Origin: Arenibacter amylolyticus | GTDB lineage: Bacteria > Bacteroidota > Bacteroidia > Flavobacteriales > Flavobacteriaceae | NCBI RefSeq assembly: GCF_002150785.1 | Contig: NZ_MTAZ01000045.1 | Location: forward strand, 1-64,000 | Length of the DNA stretch: 64,000 bases | Direction: 5' to 3' | Part shown: positions 1 through 7,951 of the stretch, piece after piece | How positions within the stretch are numbered: position 1 is the stretch's first letter | Layout of the letters: every line of letters begins with the position of its first letter | Made by a program: the position numbers and the translations under genes | The notes under the pieces: generated by a model | Told to the model about the DNA's origin: nothing | Database searches by the model: none | What the model saw: the letters and a program-made list of their open reading frames with translations, nothing else

Positions 1-28
1 CAACAGAGTTGTCAAGTTTTGAGACAGT

Positions 29-52
29 CTGACGGTCTCGTATAACCGTCAG
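29..52. repeat. Small perfect hairpin at window edge
   Basis: CTGACGGT at 29-36 and ACCGTCAG at 45-52 form an 8-bp perfect stem with an 8-nt loop. It has no T-run on either side, so it does not look like an intrinsic terminator. It lies just outside the attC-like hairpin and belongs to the non-coding left edge of the accessory island. Confidence 0.5.
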
Positions 53-96
53 TTACGGGTTAATATGCGTTAATTTTCGGTTTGGCACAGACGTTA

Positions 97-163
97 GCAA
101 TTCCGAGTGGATTCGGACGTAGTCGAATCCGCCGTAATTGCGGTTATACATGGTTGTAAACAG
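97..163. repeat. attC-like hairpin with GTTATACAT..TTGTAAACA tail
   Basis: An imperfect stem is formed by GCAATT (97-102) with AATTGC (136-141) and by GGATTCG (109-115) with CGAATCC (124-130), with a short internal bulge. It is followed at 142-163 by a tail containing GGTTATACAT and TTGTAAACA. The element sits immediately downstream of the minus-strand lipoprotein gene. A related tail occurs in opposite orientation at 2278-2300 upstream of the protease gene. The bulged-stem architecture resembles integron attC sites, and from general memory sequences of this type recur in flavobacterial accessory regions. No integron integrase is visible, so function is inferred. Confidence 0.5.
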
Positions 164-166
164 TTT

Positions 167-592
167 TTATTCCACTTTTTCGAACTTATAAGAACAACCT
201 TCATCACAATTTAAATAGGTCGGTGTTAAAATTAGATGGTTACTTTCAAAGACATAATTTTCCACAAATGAACCAGGAGGATTTTCAATACCAGTATTAA
301 AGCCATCACAATTATACTTTAAGGTTAAATTGGAAGAAGTTAATTCATACATTCCAGTTGAACACTCAGAAAATCTATTTGATGCAAATGAATTATCAGA
401 GTTAAATGTATAAGTGTAACCATTGTTAACAGGATTCCATTGTGGACTATTACCTCCATCACTTCCGTATATTTCTACTAATTTCCAAGTTCCATATATA
501 GAGTTTTCATTTTTTTGATTTTCATCATTTTGACTACAGGAACTAAATGATATAATAATAGTGAATAATAAGATTATGTTTTTCATGACCAT
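167..592 (-). CDS. Lipocalin-like outer-envelope lipoprotein
   Basis: A 141-residue protein with a lipoprotein signal peptide: a hydrophobic run followed by a lipobox ending SFSSC around residue 19, so it should be lipid-anchored. After a short linker, a GTWKL motif near residue 34 followed by short beta-strand-like stretches is typical of the lipocalin-like families common in Bacteroidota; the ligand is unknown. Four further cysteines could form disulfides. The third codon (586) is an equally good start. It lies 6 nt downstream of the M43 protease gene on the same strand and probably shares its transcript. Family assignment is by motif only. Confidence 0.7.
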   Translation of the reverse strand: MVMKNIILLFTIIISFSSCSQNDENQKNENSIYGTWKLVEIYGSDGGNSPQWNPVNNGYTYTFNSDNSFASNRFSECSTGMYELTSSNLTLKYNCDGFNTGIENPPGSFVENYVFESNHLILTPTYLNCDEGCSYKFEKVE

Positions 593-598
593 AAATTT

Positions 599-2236
599 TT
601 AGTTAATGATAATTTGATGTGTTTCTACATTTTCACCAATATAGATTTTAAGAATATACATTCCTTTTCTTAGGGATGAAACATTAATGGAATTTTTTTG
701 TTTATCCAAGTTCCCTTGTAGAACGAGATTGGAATGAAAATCATACAATTTATAATTGGATTTTAGTTCGGTTTCGCTAAAAGTAGTATTTGCTTGGTTT
801 GGATTTTTAAACTCAATATTCAGAGTTTCTGAACTTGGGTTTGGCGAAACAGTAAAATAACCTCCGAAGCAATAATTGTCCTTTTTAAAATATATTGTGT
901 GCACACCATTACTACAGATACCTGTATAATCTATATCTATGGCATAAGTGTTGCCGTAGTTCATATTATTGGGTGTAAAGGCAATCTCATAAATGCCATA
1001 TGAATAGGATGTCCAACCACTCGGGATAGTAGTATAGTTTATACTATTTACATAATTTGAATACATATTGATTACATATTCCTCACCGTCACAAATTAAA
1101 TATGGGTCTAGCGAAGTGCCACTTCCAGTTAAATTGTTATAATTACTGTCCCGGACAAATACCTCGCTATTTGTTAAACTGGGATTATTGATTTGAACTT
1201 CTGTTGTTAAACCTGCACCAGAGCTTAGGTTTGCAGTTATCTGTCCAATACTTCCGCTACTGTACTTTGGTTTGACTGTAATCGAAGTGTCGTTGCTGCT
1301 TACAACCAATAAATTTGATGATACTTGCCAAGTTACGGGCGTCCCTCCATTTTGAAGGGTGAATGTTGAATTTGAAGGACTACAGATTGTATTTGGACCA
1401 TTTAACGACGGGCAAGAATTGGCGGTTATATTTTGTAAAACAGATTCGTTTTGTATGGCATATCGCATTCTGTTACCTTGGCCATTTGTGAAATGGTCCC
1501 TATTATTGTAGTATGACATAATGTTTGTTAAATCAGGTGTGTAACCTCCTGAATTTCCAGCGTTTGAATCAGCAGGTGTATCACATACAACATCTCCGCA
1601 AGTACTACAATTTGACCCATTAATTGCTTCTGCACACCCAGAAGTATTTGGAGCAGTACCTTGAAAGGTATGGTAAAGATTTAAACAATGACCCAATTCG
1701 TGATGTGAAGTAGGTAGAAGAACTCTATCACTTCTTATGACTAAACTGTTTGATGGAATACTATCTGCTACACCAGTTACAAACCCTTGGTATACACCAT
1801 TGATGTAAACATCCCATAATTCTTCAACTATATAGTAATTAATAGCATTCGGGACATCATAACCAGAATTCATTAATACTGTGTGTTCACCTTCATCTAC
1901 TTGAATGAAGTCAGAATTATCAATAAAGTTAGTTCCTATATTATTAATTATGATATTATGTGGACTATAAAATTCGTTAAGTTCCACCGTTATATCATTT
2001 GTATCTGGCAATGGGAACGCATTCGTTCCATTTGTATTTCTTACAATATGGAAAAACACATTGATACAAGTATATGAACTAGAACTTTTGTAAGAGTTCG
2101 ACTCTTTGCCTTTTGTGTTATTGTCCTCTTGGGGGTAAATTATTGGAGTAGTTGGAGGAGGTGTTCCACAAATTTGTCCAAATATTGAGTTGAAATTCCA
2201 AATTAAGAGTAGGATTAAAAGTAGTTTTCTTTTCAT
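599..2236 (-). CDS. Secreted M43-type metalloprotease with T9SS sorting domain
   Basis: A 545-residue secreted protein. Residues 1-20 are a signal peptide. The zinc site HELGHCLNLYH at about 179-189 and a Met-turn NIMSYY at about 238 identify a metzincin of the M43 (pappalysin/cytophagalysin) family; cysteine pairs lie between them. A PKD-like region follows near residues 290-350. The C-terminal ~80 residues, beginning near VSPNPSSETL and ending with a strand that closes in HQIIIN, are a type A T9SS sorting tail, so the product is probably exported across the outer membrane. It is the first gene of a two-gene unit with the lipoprotein. The substrate cannot be told. The gene is AT-richer than the core genes to its right. 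Confidence 0.85.
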   Translation of the reverse strand: MKRKLLLILLLIWNFNSIFGQICGTPPPTTPIIYPQEDNNTKGKESNSYKSSSSYTCINVFFHIVRNTNGTNAFPLPDTNDITVELNEFYSPHNIIINNIGTNFIDNSDFIQVDEGEHTVLMNSGYDVPNAINYYIVEELWDVYINGVYQGFVTGVADSIPSNSLVIRSDRVLLPTSHHELGHCLNLYHTFQGTAPNTSGCAEAINGSNCSTCGDVVCDTPADSNAGNSGGYTPDLTNIMSYYNNRDHFTNGQGNRMRYAIQNESVLQNITANSCPSLNGPNTICSPSNSTFTLQNGGTPVTWQVSSNLLVVSSNDTSITVKPKYSSGSIGQITANLSSGAGLTTEVQINNPSLTNSEVFVRDSNYNNLTGSGTSLDPYLICDGEEYVINMYSNYVNSINYTTIPSGWTSYSYGIYEIAFTPNNMNYGNTYAIDIDYTGICSNGVHTIYFKKDNYCFGGYFTVSPNPSSETLNIEFKNPNQANTTFSETELKSNYKLYDFHSNLVLQGNLDKQKNSINVSSLRKGMYILKIYIGENVETHQIIIN

Positions 2237-2277
2237 AATTTCTATTGTTTTTTATGGTTAATGTTTGTGTAAAAATT

Positions 2278-2300
2278 GTTTACAACATATATATATAACA
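2278..2300. repeat. TGTTTACAAC..TATAAC repeat, inverted copy of the 142-163 tail
   Basis: The plus strand reads TGTTTACAAC followed by an alternating TA run and TATAAC, which is the inverted counterpart of the tail at 142-163. The pair brackets the protease and lipoprotein genes. It lies about 40 nt upstream of the protease start codon, so it may also overlap that gene's promoter. Confidence 0.4.
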
Positions 2301-2505
2301 ACAAGTTACTATACCCTCATTTTATCGGTAACTAACATAGCTCTTATTTCCCAAAACATCCAGTGGATTATTGGAAAGCAATTAACAATCAGATGTTTAT
2401 AAACAAGCGATATTGCGGAAAATATTGAATAGATGAGATCGAAAAGCGCATGGACTTGAAAAACCCTAAACTATGAGCACGTGATATTGTAACCTTAAAC
2501 GAGTG

Positions 2506-3660
2506 TTACATCAAATCCAAATTCAACTTAGGAAGTAAGTTCGCGGCTTCCTTCATCTTCTTGTCAATGATTTTGGCATAGATTTCCGTAGTTCGTATTT
2601 CACGGTGACCAAGACGTTTGGAGACGGTATAGATATCCGCACCATTTTCCAGTAATAGCACCGCATTGGTATGCCTGGCGGAATGGAAGGTGATGTGCTT
2701 GTGGATGCCGGCAAACATACACCAACGGAGGAGTTGGAGGTTCATATGGGCACTATATTTTAGACCTTTGAATACGCGGTCATTGGGGCCTCTGCGTTCC
2801 CCTAAAAGCTCCCTAGCCTGTTGTGAGATATATAAGTATTCCACCCCTTCGGTTTTCTTTTGCTGAAAGACAATGCGGAATATAAAATTCCCGGAATTGT
2901 CCACCCCCTCATCGCGGACCTCGGACCACTTTAGCTTATTAATATCAGACCAACGTATCCCCGATAAGGTGGAAAAGAGAAAAGCGCGTTTTAATAAAGG
3001 AATAGGGCAGGGGGTCTTGGATAGTTTTTGGAGTTCATCGGAGGTGAGGTATTCTCGTGTGGACTCAGCGGCTGAAAAACCTTTGACTTTCTTAATGTAA
3101 TTCTCATTGAGATATCCCTCTTCAAAAGCGGCATTTAAACAAGCCTTAAATTTATTGTAGTACGCATTCTTGGTGTTTTGGGATAACTTCTTATTACTCT
3201 GGGTAACAGCAACGGTATCTAGGTATTTCTTGTACCCTTTTATAAAATCAAGATCAATATCGTCTAAGGTAATAGAAGGGGAGCAATAGGCCTCCAAATG
3301 TTTCTGGGCAGCATCCCAATTGTCATAATTTCCTTTGGACTGGTAGCGTTCCTCTTTCTTCTGGACATAAAAGTCTAATAAACCAACTTTTCCTTTGGTG
3401 TCGTTTTTAAGGTTATACCTTCCTTGATAGACTTCGGCTTTTCTAATGGCCAATATTTGTTCGGCCAATTCAAGTTGTTCTTGATTCTTTTTCTTTTCAG
3501 CCGTCGTTTTAGGATCCTCTATTAAATAGAGTTGTAAGTATTCGTAATTCCTTAGGTGCTTAACCTTTCCATTGCTAAGAGTTTTAACTCCTTTATAAAA
3601 CTCTAAATAAAGGCTCTGTCTCCCAGTTTTTAATTTCTTCTTCCTTAAGTGAACTTTCAT
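2506..3660 (-). CDS. Tyrosine-type site-specific integrase
   Basis: A phage-integrase-type recombinase of about 384 residues. In order it has an N-terminal arm-binding region rich in Lys/Arg, a SAM-like core-binding domain (about 95-200) and a C-terminal catalytic domain. The catalytic set is present: Arg in LSGIRWSD (236), Lys in the beta-hairpin QQKKTEG, HSARH (326-330), His in RLGHRE (352) and nucleophile Tyr in TTEIYAK (361). The start was set at the second ATG of an ATG-ATG pair because the open frame extends 25 codons upstream through hydrophobic, repeat-containing sequence unlike an integrase. It sits at the edge of the AT-rich island beside mnmE, as expected for the enzyme that mobilises that island. 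Confidence 0.9.
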   Translation of the reverse strand: MKVHLRKKKLKTGRQSLYLEFYKGVKTLSNGKVKHLRNYEYLQLYLIEDPKTTAEKKKNQEQLELAEQILAIRKAEVYQGRYNLKNDTKGKVGLLDFYVQKKEERYQSKGNYDNWDAAQKHLEAYCSPSITLDDIDLDFIKGYKKYLDTVAVTQSNKKLSQNTKNAYYNKFKACLNAAFEEGYLNENYIKKVKGFSAAESTREYLTSDELQKLSKTPCPIPLLKRAFLFSTLSGIRWSDINKLKWSEVRDEGVDNSGNFIFRIVFQQKKTEGVEYLYISQQARELLGERRGPNDRVFKGLKYSAHMNLQLLRWCMFAGIHKHITFHSARHTNAVLLLENGADIYTVSKRLGHREIRTTEIYAKIIDKKMKEAANLLPKLNLDLM

Positions 3661-3666
3661 CATAGC

Positions 3667-3723
3667 GACACATTTTTTTGTGTCTCGTCTTATAAATAGA
3701 AGAAGCGACACACATGAGACACA
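3667..3723. repeat. GACACA repeats upstream of integrase
   Basis: GACACA occurs at 3667-3672, 3707-3712 and 3718-3723, with an inverted copy TGTGTC at 3679-3684. The first and inverted copies form a 6-bp stem around a T-run. Clustered short direct and inverted repeats next to an integrase gene are typical of arm-type integrase binding sites or autoregulatory sites; this role is inferred. The motif GACGAGACA formed on the minus strand here also occurs near 58791. Confidence 0.4.
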
Positions 3724-3843
3724 ATAAAAGTACAATTATTACATAAGTATAGGAAAATAAAATCTATCGATTTATTAACAATCTTTTGATTTCCAGCTAT
3801 TTGCAGTCAAATGATATTATATGATATCAAATAAAATGAATGT

Positions 3844-5241
3844 CTATTTGCCGATACAGAAATTAGCAAAAATGTTGCCCAACAATTCGTCGTTGGTCAC
3901 TTGTCCGGTGATTTCCCCTAAATGGTAAAGGGCTTCCCTTATATCAATGGCTAACAAATCGCTAGGGGTTTCCTCGTCCATTCCAAACTGAACCTTCTCT
4001 ATCTCTTCCAAAGCTTTTATAAGGGCGTTGTAGTGCCTAGTATTGGTGACGATGGTTTCACTGTTTCGCAACGCACCGGTGTTTACAAACTCCAATAAGC
4101 GTTCTTTCAATTCCTCAACACCCAATCCGGTTTTGGCCGATAAAAGGTAAAGCTCGGAAATTTGTGCTTTTAAAGCCTCTATTTCTTCCGCCTTCAGCCT
4201 GTCTACCTTATTGGCAATGACCAACAATGGTTTTTGGGGATACCTGTTTTTTATTTTTTCCAATTCTACCGTGCTAGATCTTAGTTTGTCTGGATCGGAC
4301 GCCATTTCATAGGCATCTACCAACAACACTACTACCTGGGCCTGGGCAATTTTCTCAAAAGTTTTCTGGATACCTATACTCTCCACAACATCCTTAGTAT
4401 CCCTAATTCCCGCAGTATCTATAAAACGGAATCCAACACCTCCAATATTAATTTCGTCTTCTATGGTGTCCCTAGTAGTACCTGCAATATCACTTACAAT
4501 GGCGCGTTCCTCATTCAACAGCGCATTTAAGAGGGTAGACTTTCCTACGTTGGGCTCTCCTACAATAGCGATGGGAATTCCATTTTTTATGACGTTCCCC
4601 ACGGCAAAGGAATCAATTAATCGCTTTAATACCTCCTGGATCTTGCTAAGCAATTCTTTAAACTCACTCCGGTCCGCAAACTCCACATCCTCCTCTGCAA
4701 AATCGAGTTCCAATTCTATAAGGGAAGCAAAATTGAGTAACTCTTGTCGTAGTTTTTCTATTTCGTTGCTAAATCCGCCCCGCATCTGTTGCATAGCTAT
4801 CTGATGACTGGCCTCATTATCGGAAGCGATTAGGTCTGCCACGGCCTCTGCCTGACTCAAATCCATTTTTCCGTGTAGGAAGGCACGCAGGGTAAATTCC
4901 CCGGCCTGGGCAGATCGGCAACCATTCCGTAGAAATAGCTGAATGATCTGTTGCTGAATATAAGGGGAACCGTGACAGGAGATTTCTATAACGTCCTCGC
5001 CCGTATAGGAATTAGGGCCTTTGAATACCGATACCAACACCTCGTCCAATACCTTTCCCTTATCCACAATATGCCCCAAATGAATAGTGTGACTCCTTTG
5101 CTTTTTTAAATCCTTACCGTGAATGGATCTAAAAAGGGGGTTGGTTATGGAAATGGCATCCTTTCCAGAAATACGGATAACCGCAATGGCACCCGCTCCG
5201 GAGGCAGTGGCCAAGGCAATAATATTGTCGTTGTTCGTCAT
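3844..5241 (-). CDS. mnmE: tRNA modification GTPase MnmE
   Basis: A 465-residue protein matching full-length MnmE (TrmE), which with MnmG installs the carboxymethylaminomethyl group on U34 of certain tRNAs. The N-terminal tetrahydrofolate-binding domain contains SYTGEDVIEISCHG (about 78-91). The G domain has P-loop GEPNVGKS (228-235), G2 GTTRDT (254-259), G3 DTAG (275-278) and G4 NKVD (about 341). The C-terminal CIGK with its essential cysteine is intact. It has its own promoter at 5311-5339. The integrase gene lies only 183 nt past its 3' end, so an island boundary is close, but the coding sequence is complete. Confidence 0.98.
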   Translation of the reverse strand: MTNNDNIIALATASGAGAIAVIRISGKDAISITNPLFRSIHGKDLKKQRSHTIHLGHIVDKGKVLDEVLVSVFKGPNSYTGEDVIEISCHGSPYIQQQIIQLFLRNGCRSAQAGEFTLRAFLHGKMDLSQAEAVADLIASDNEASHQIAMQQMRGGFSNEIEKLRQELLNFASLIELELDFAEEDVEFADRSEFKELLSKIQEVLKRLIDSFAVGNVIKNGIPIAIVGEPNVGKSTLLNALLNEERAIVSDIAGTTRDTIEDEINIGGVGFRFIDTAGIRDTKDVVESIGIQKTFEKIAQAQVVVLLVDAYEMASDPDKLRSSTVELEKIKNRYPQKPLLVIANKVDRLKAEEIEALKAQISELYLLSAKTGLGVEELKERLLEFVNTGALRNSETIVTNTRHYNALIKALEEIEKVQFGMDEETPSDLLAIDIREALYHLGEITGQVTNDELLGNIFANFCIGK

Positions 5242-5310
5242 GAATCAGATTCTAAGTGTCCCTATTGGGCTCATAATACAGGGAGCTTGTTATACCCCTT
5301 TAATTTGTTG

Positions 5311-5339
5311 CAAAAATACAATTTATTGGGACAACCCAA
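5311..5339 (-). promoter_or_regulatory. Promoter of mnmE (TTG-N18-TATTTTTG)
   Basis: On the minus strand TTG (5339-5337), 18 nt, then TATTTTTG (5318-5311) fits the Bacteroidota housekeeping consensus TTG-N17..21-TAnnTTTG. It lies about 70 nt upstream of the mnmE start codon. The rest of the 382-nt gap 5242-5623 holds the upstream region of the next plus-strand gene and nothing else I can recognise. Confidence 0.65.
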
Positions 5340-5623
5340 GCGAATGAAGTGGGGGCTATACAAGTAGGTGTTTTTATTGAATAAATGTTGCCTCCCACAT
5401 ATAAAAAATAGGACTACGGATAGCTATCAGTGCATTTGTAAAAAATGAATTTAGAGGGAGTGTTAATTATGGGTTTTTTCACTAAAGGCAGGGAATAAAT
5501 GGGTAAATTTACTATAATAGAATACTTGATGATTATCCCTTATTATTGGTATGCCGTCCATTTATTCTGGTACTATAAATACGAGGTATGTTTCCTTAAA
5601 CTGCCCTGATAAAAAAATAGAAC

Positions 5624-6076
5624 ATGAGAACTATAAAATTCCTCGGTTTCCTCTTATTACTGGCTTGTTTTAATTTCTCCTTTGCACAAGAGCCTAAAAC
5701 GCTTCCTGTACCCACTGCTGAGGAAATAAAGTTGAAACAGAAATTGGAAAAGGAGCGGCTAAAAGAAGCAAAGAGTATAGAACAGCGTATAGCAAAAGCA
5801 GAAAGGGACACCAAGAAAGCGGAAAAAGCTAGGCGTAAGGCAGAAAAGTCCATAAAGAGCAAAGAGAAAATTGTTTCCCAAATAGAATCTAGAAAAAAGG
5901 CGATTGCAAAGGACCTTAAAAAAATCGAAAAAATAGAAGCCAGCATTAGCAAGGGGGAAAGGAAAGGGAAATTGTCTCCCGTGGATATTAAGAACCTGAA
6001 CAATAAGATAGCAAAGCTCCATAACAATATACGTGTAAATGAATTGAAATTGGAGAAACTATATAAAAAACAATAA
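5624..6076 (+). CDS. Exported Lys/Glu-rich coiled-coil protein, unknown function
   Basis: A 150-residue protein with a clear signal peptide (residues 1-21, ending NFSFAQ). The remainder is almost entirely charged and helical, dominated by Lys, Glu, Ala and Ile in heptad-like spacing, so a long periplasmic coiled coil is expected. No enzymatic motif is visible. It stands alone between mnmE and a DUF4870 gene. An opposite-strand open frame covering the same bases is judged a shadow, because this strand has a signal peptide and a coherent composition. It could be a structural or envelope-associated protein; I do not recognise a named family. Confidence 0.75.
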   Translation: MRTIKFLGFLLLLACFNFSFAQEPKTLPVPTAEEIKLKQKLEKERLKEAKSIEQRIAKAERDTKKAEKARRKAEKSIKSKEKIVSQIESRKKAIAKDLKKIEKIEASISKGERKGKLSPVDIKNLNNKIAKLHNNIRVNELKLEKLYKKQ

Positions 6077-6279
6077 GTACCCTGACGTATAAAATTTCCG
6101 ATCCATATTTGTAACATTAAGTAGCACTCCTCGTCTTACCATTACTAGAGGTCGTTACTAGGAAGTACAGCTTGTGTTGGTTATTACAAATTATGAGGTT
6201 TTGGAACCCATTTTCAATACCTAACACTTTCCTTTAGGCTTTATGTATATGTTTAGTGTTCCATTAAGAATTATATTGA

Positions 6280-6618
6280 ATGAAAGTAGAGAATAAACAA
6301 TTATTGATCATCACCCATTTAAGTCAGCTATTAGATCTTGTAACCGGCTTTGGCGGATTTATTGTCCCCTTGGTGTTATGGCTTACAAAACGGGACAGTG
6401 TAATAGATATGGACGAGCATGGCAAGGCCATTGTAAACTTTCAGATTAGTATGATCCTATATGCCTTGGCATGTATTCCTCTAATCTTATTATGTGGATT
6501 GGGATTCCTGGGTATTATTGCAGTAGGACTCCTTTGCCTTATATTTCCCATTGTCAATGCCATTAAAGTTTCTAATGGGGAGGATCCTTATTACCCGTTG
6601 AGTATTAAGTTTGTTTAA
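6280..6618 (+). CDS. DUF4870-family small membrane protein
   Basis: A 112-residue inner-membrane protein with about three hydrophobic segments (around 15-36, 52-75 and 78-95). The pattern of an N-terminal HLS(Q/A)L segment, WL(T/L)K, then DEHGKAIVNFQIS and a final NAIKVSNGEDPYYPLSIKF is characteristic of DUF4870. Function is unknown for the family. It is convergent with dnaN and shares the terminator at 6631-6666. Confidence 0.85.
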   Translation: MKVENKQLLIITHLSQLLDLVTGFGGFIVPLVLWLTKRDSVIDMDEHGKAIVNFQISMILYALACIPLILLCGLGFLGIIAVGLLCLIFPIVNAIKVSNGEDPYYPLSIKFV

Positions 6619-6630
6619 GAAATGAACCAT

Positions 6631-6666
6631 AAAAAAATCCGCATTGAGAACAATGCGGTTTTTTTT
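6631..6666. terminator. Bidirectional intrinsic terminator (DUF4870 gene / dnaN)
   Basis: CCGCATTG (6639-6646) and CAATGCGG (6651-6658) form a perfect 8-bp stem with an AGAA loop. It is flanked by an A-run at 6631-6637 and a T-run at 6659-6666, so it can end transcription from both directions. It lies just after the plus-strand stop codon and 23 nt past the end of dnaN. Confidence 0.9.
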
Positions 6667-6689
6667 ATGGTGATATTCGGTGTAATGTA

Positions 6690-7808
6690 TTAGCTATTCA
6701 GCATTACCGGCATCACTAACATAGTGACCATTTCGCCTTCATCCAAACCGTCTATAGGGGTAAGGATACCTGCTCTATTAGGTAGGCTCATTTCTAACTG
6801 TACATCATCGGAAGTGAGGTTGTTCAACATTTCTACCAAGAAACGGGAGTTGAATCCAATTTGCATATCGTCTCCTTGGTAGGAGCAAGTTAAACGCTCT
6901 TCCGCCTTGTTGCTGTAATCTATATCCTCGGCAGAAATATTTAATTCCGCTCCTGCTATTTTTAATCGAATTTGATGCGTGGTCTTGTTAGAGAAAATAG
7001 ATACCCTTCTAACCGAACTCAAAATCTGGGTTCTAGAGATAGATAGTTTGTTTGGATTTTCCTTTGGAATTACCGCCTCGTAATTGGGGTATTTCCCATC
7101 GATTAGCCTACAGATCAAAACCGTATTTTCAAAGCTGAACTTGGCGTTGCTCTCGTTGTATTCTATCAATACATCGGTCTCGCTACCAGCCAAGATCCCT
7201 TTTAAAAGATTCAATGGTTTTTTCGGCATAATAAACTCGGCCACCTTGGAAGCCGTAATATCGGTACGTTGGTATTTTACCAATTTATGAGCATCCGTAG
7301 CTACAAAAGTTAGGCTTTCCGGAGAAAATTGAAAAAACACCCCGCTCATTACCGGCCTAAGGTCGTCATTGCCCGCAGCAAAAATGGTTTTGTTGATGGC
7401 AGTGGCCAACACATCACCCATAATAGTGGTAGAAGAAGGATTAGTCAGTTCTACGGATTTTGGAAATTCTGATCCATCCGCATAGGCCAACGCATATTTA
7501 CCGTGGTTAGAGCTGATTTCTACCGTGTTGTTGTCTTCCACAACAAAAGTTAAAGGTTGCTCTGGAAAGGTCCTTAAAATCTCTAACAATAGTTTTGCTG
7601 GTACCGCAATGGTTCCCTCATTGTCCGAGTCTACCTCCAAAACGGAACTCATGGTGGTTTCTAGATCTGAGGCGGAAACGGTAAGTTCGCTTTGTTTTAG
7701 ATCAAAAAGAAAATTGTCCAGAATAGGTAGGGTATTACTGTTGTTGATAACCCCTCCTAAAATTTGGAGCTGTTTTAGTAAATAGGTACTAGATACTATA
7801 AATTTCAT
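6690..7808 (-). CDS. dnaN: DNA polymerase III beta subunit (sliding clamp)
   Basis: A 372-residue protein of normal length for the replicative clamp, a ring-forming dimer that tethers polymerase III to DNA. It reads as three similar domains of about 120 residues, starting MKFIVSSTYLLKQLQ, and ends with the expected VTMLVMPVML strand that forms part of the protein-binding pocket. It is a single-copy core gene. It is not next to dnaA here, as is usual in Flavobacteriia, but follows gldG. A -7 element at 7905-7912 suggests its own promoter. Confidence 0.98.
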   Translation of the reverse strand: MKFIVSSTYLLKQLQILGGVINNSNTLPILDNFLFDLKQSELTVSASDLETTMSSVLEVDSDNEGTIAVPAKLLLEILRTFPEQPLTFVVEDNNTVEISSNHGKYALAYADGSEFPKSVELTNPSSTTIMGDVLATAINKTIFAAGNDDLRPVMSGVFFQFSPESLTFVATDAHKLVKYQRTDITASKVAEFIMPKKPLNLLKGILAGSETDVLIEYNESNAKFSFENTVLICRLIDGKYPNYEAVIPKENPNKLSISRTQILSSVRRVSIFSNKTTHQIRLKIAGAELNISAEDIDYSNKAEERLTCSYQGDDMQIGFNSRFLVEMLNNLTSDDVQLEMSLPNRAGILTPIDGLDEGEMVTMLVMPVMLNS

Positions 7809-7904
7809 GTGTCTCTTATTTATTTTTAAGGAACCTTTAGTTCATATTTTCCATTAGGATAATAAGGCTAATATCAGCAGAATTCCTTGCATCTCACTCA
7901 AAAA

Positions 7905-7912
7905 CAAAGATA
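7905..7912 (-). promoter_or_regulatory. -7 element upstream of dnaN
   Basis: The minus strand reads TATCTTTG, an exact match to TAnnTTTG, about 97 nt upstream of the dnaN start codon. No TTG is present at the usual -33 distance, so the promoter is only half supported. Confidence 0.4.
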
Positions 7913-7951
7913 TTTTAAATGTCCTTTTTATGGAAAGAAACTTATTAACAC

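Noticed and set aside
5596-6117. Opposite-strand open frame over the exported coiled-coil gene
   Set aside because: It is Phe/Leu/Ser-rich in the manner of the antisense of Lys/Glu-rich coding sequence, and the plus strand has a proper signal peptide.
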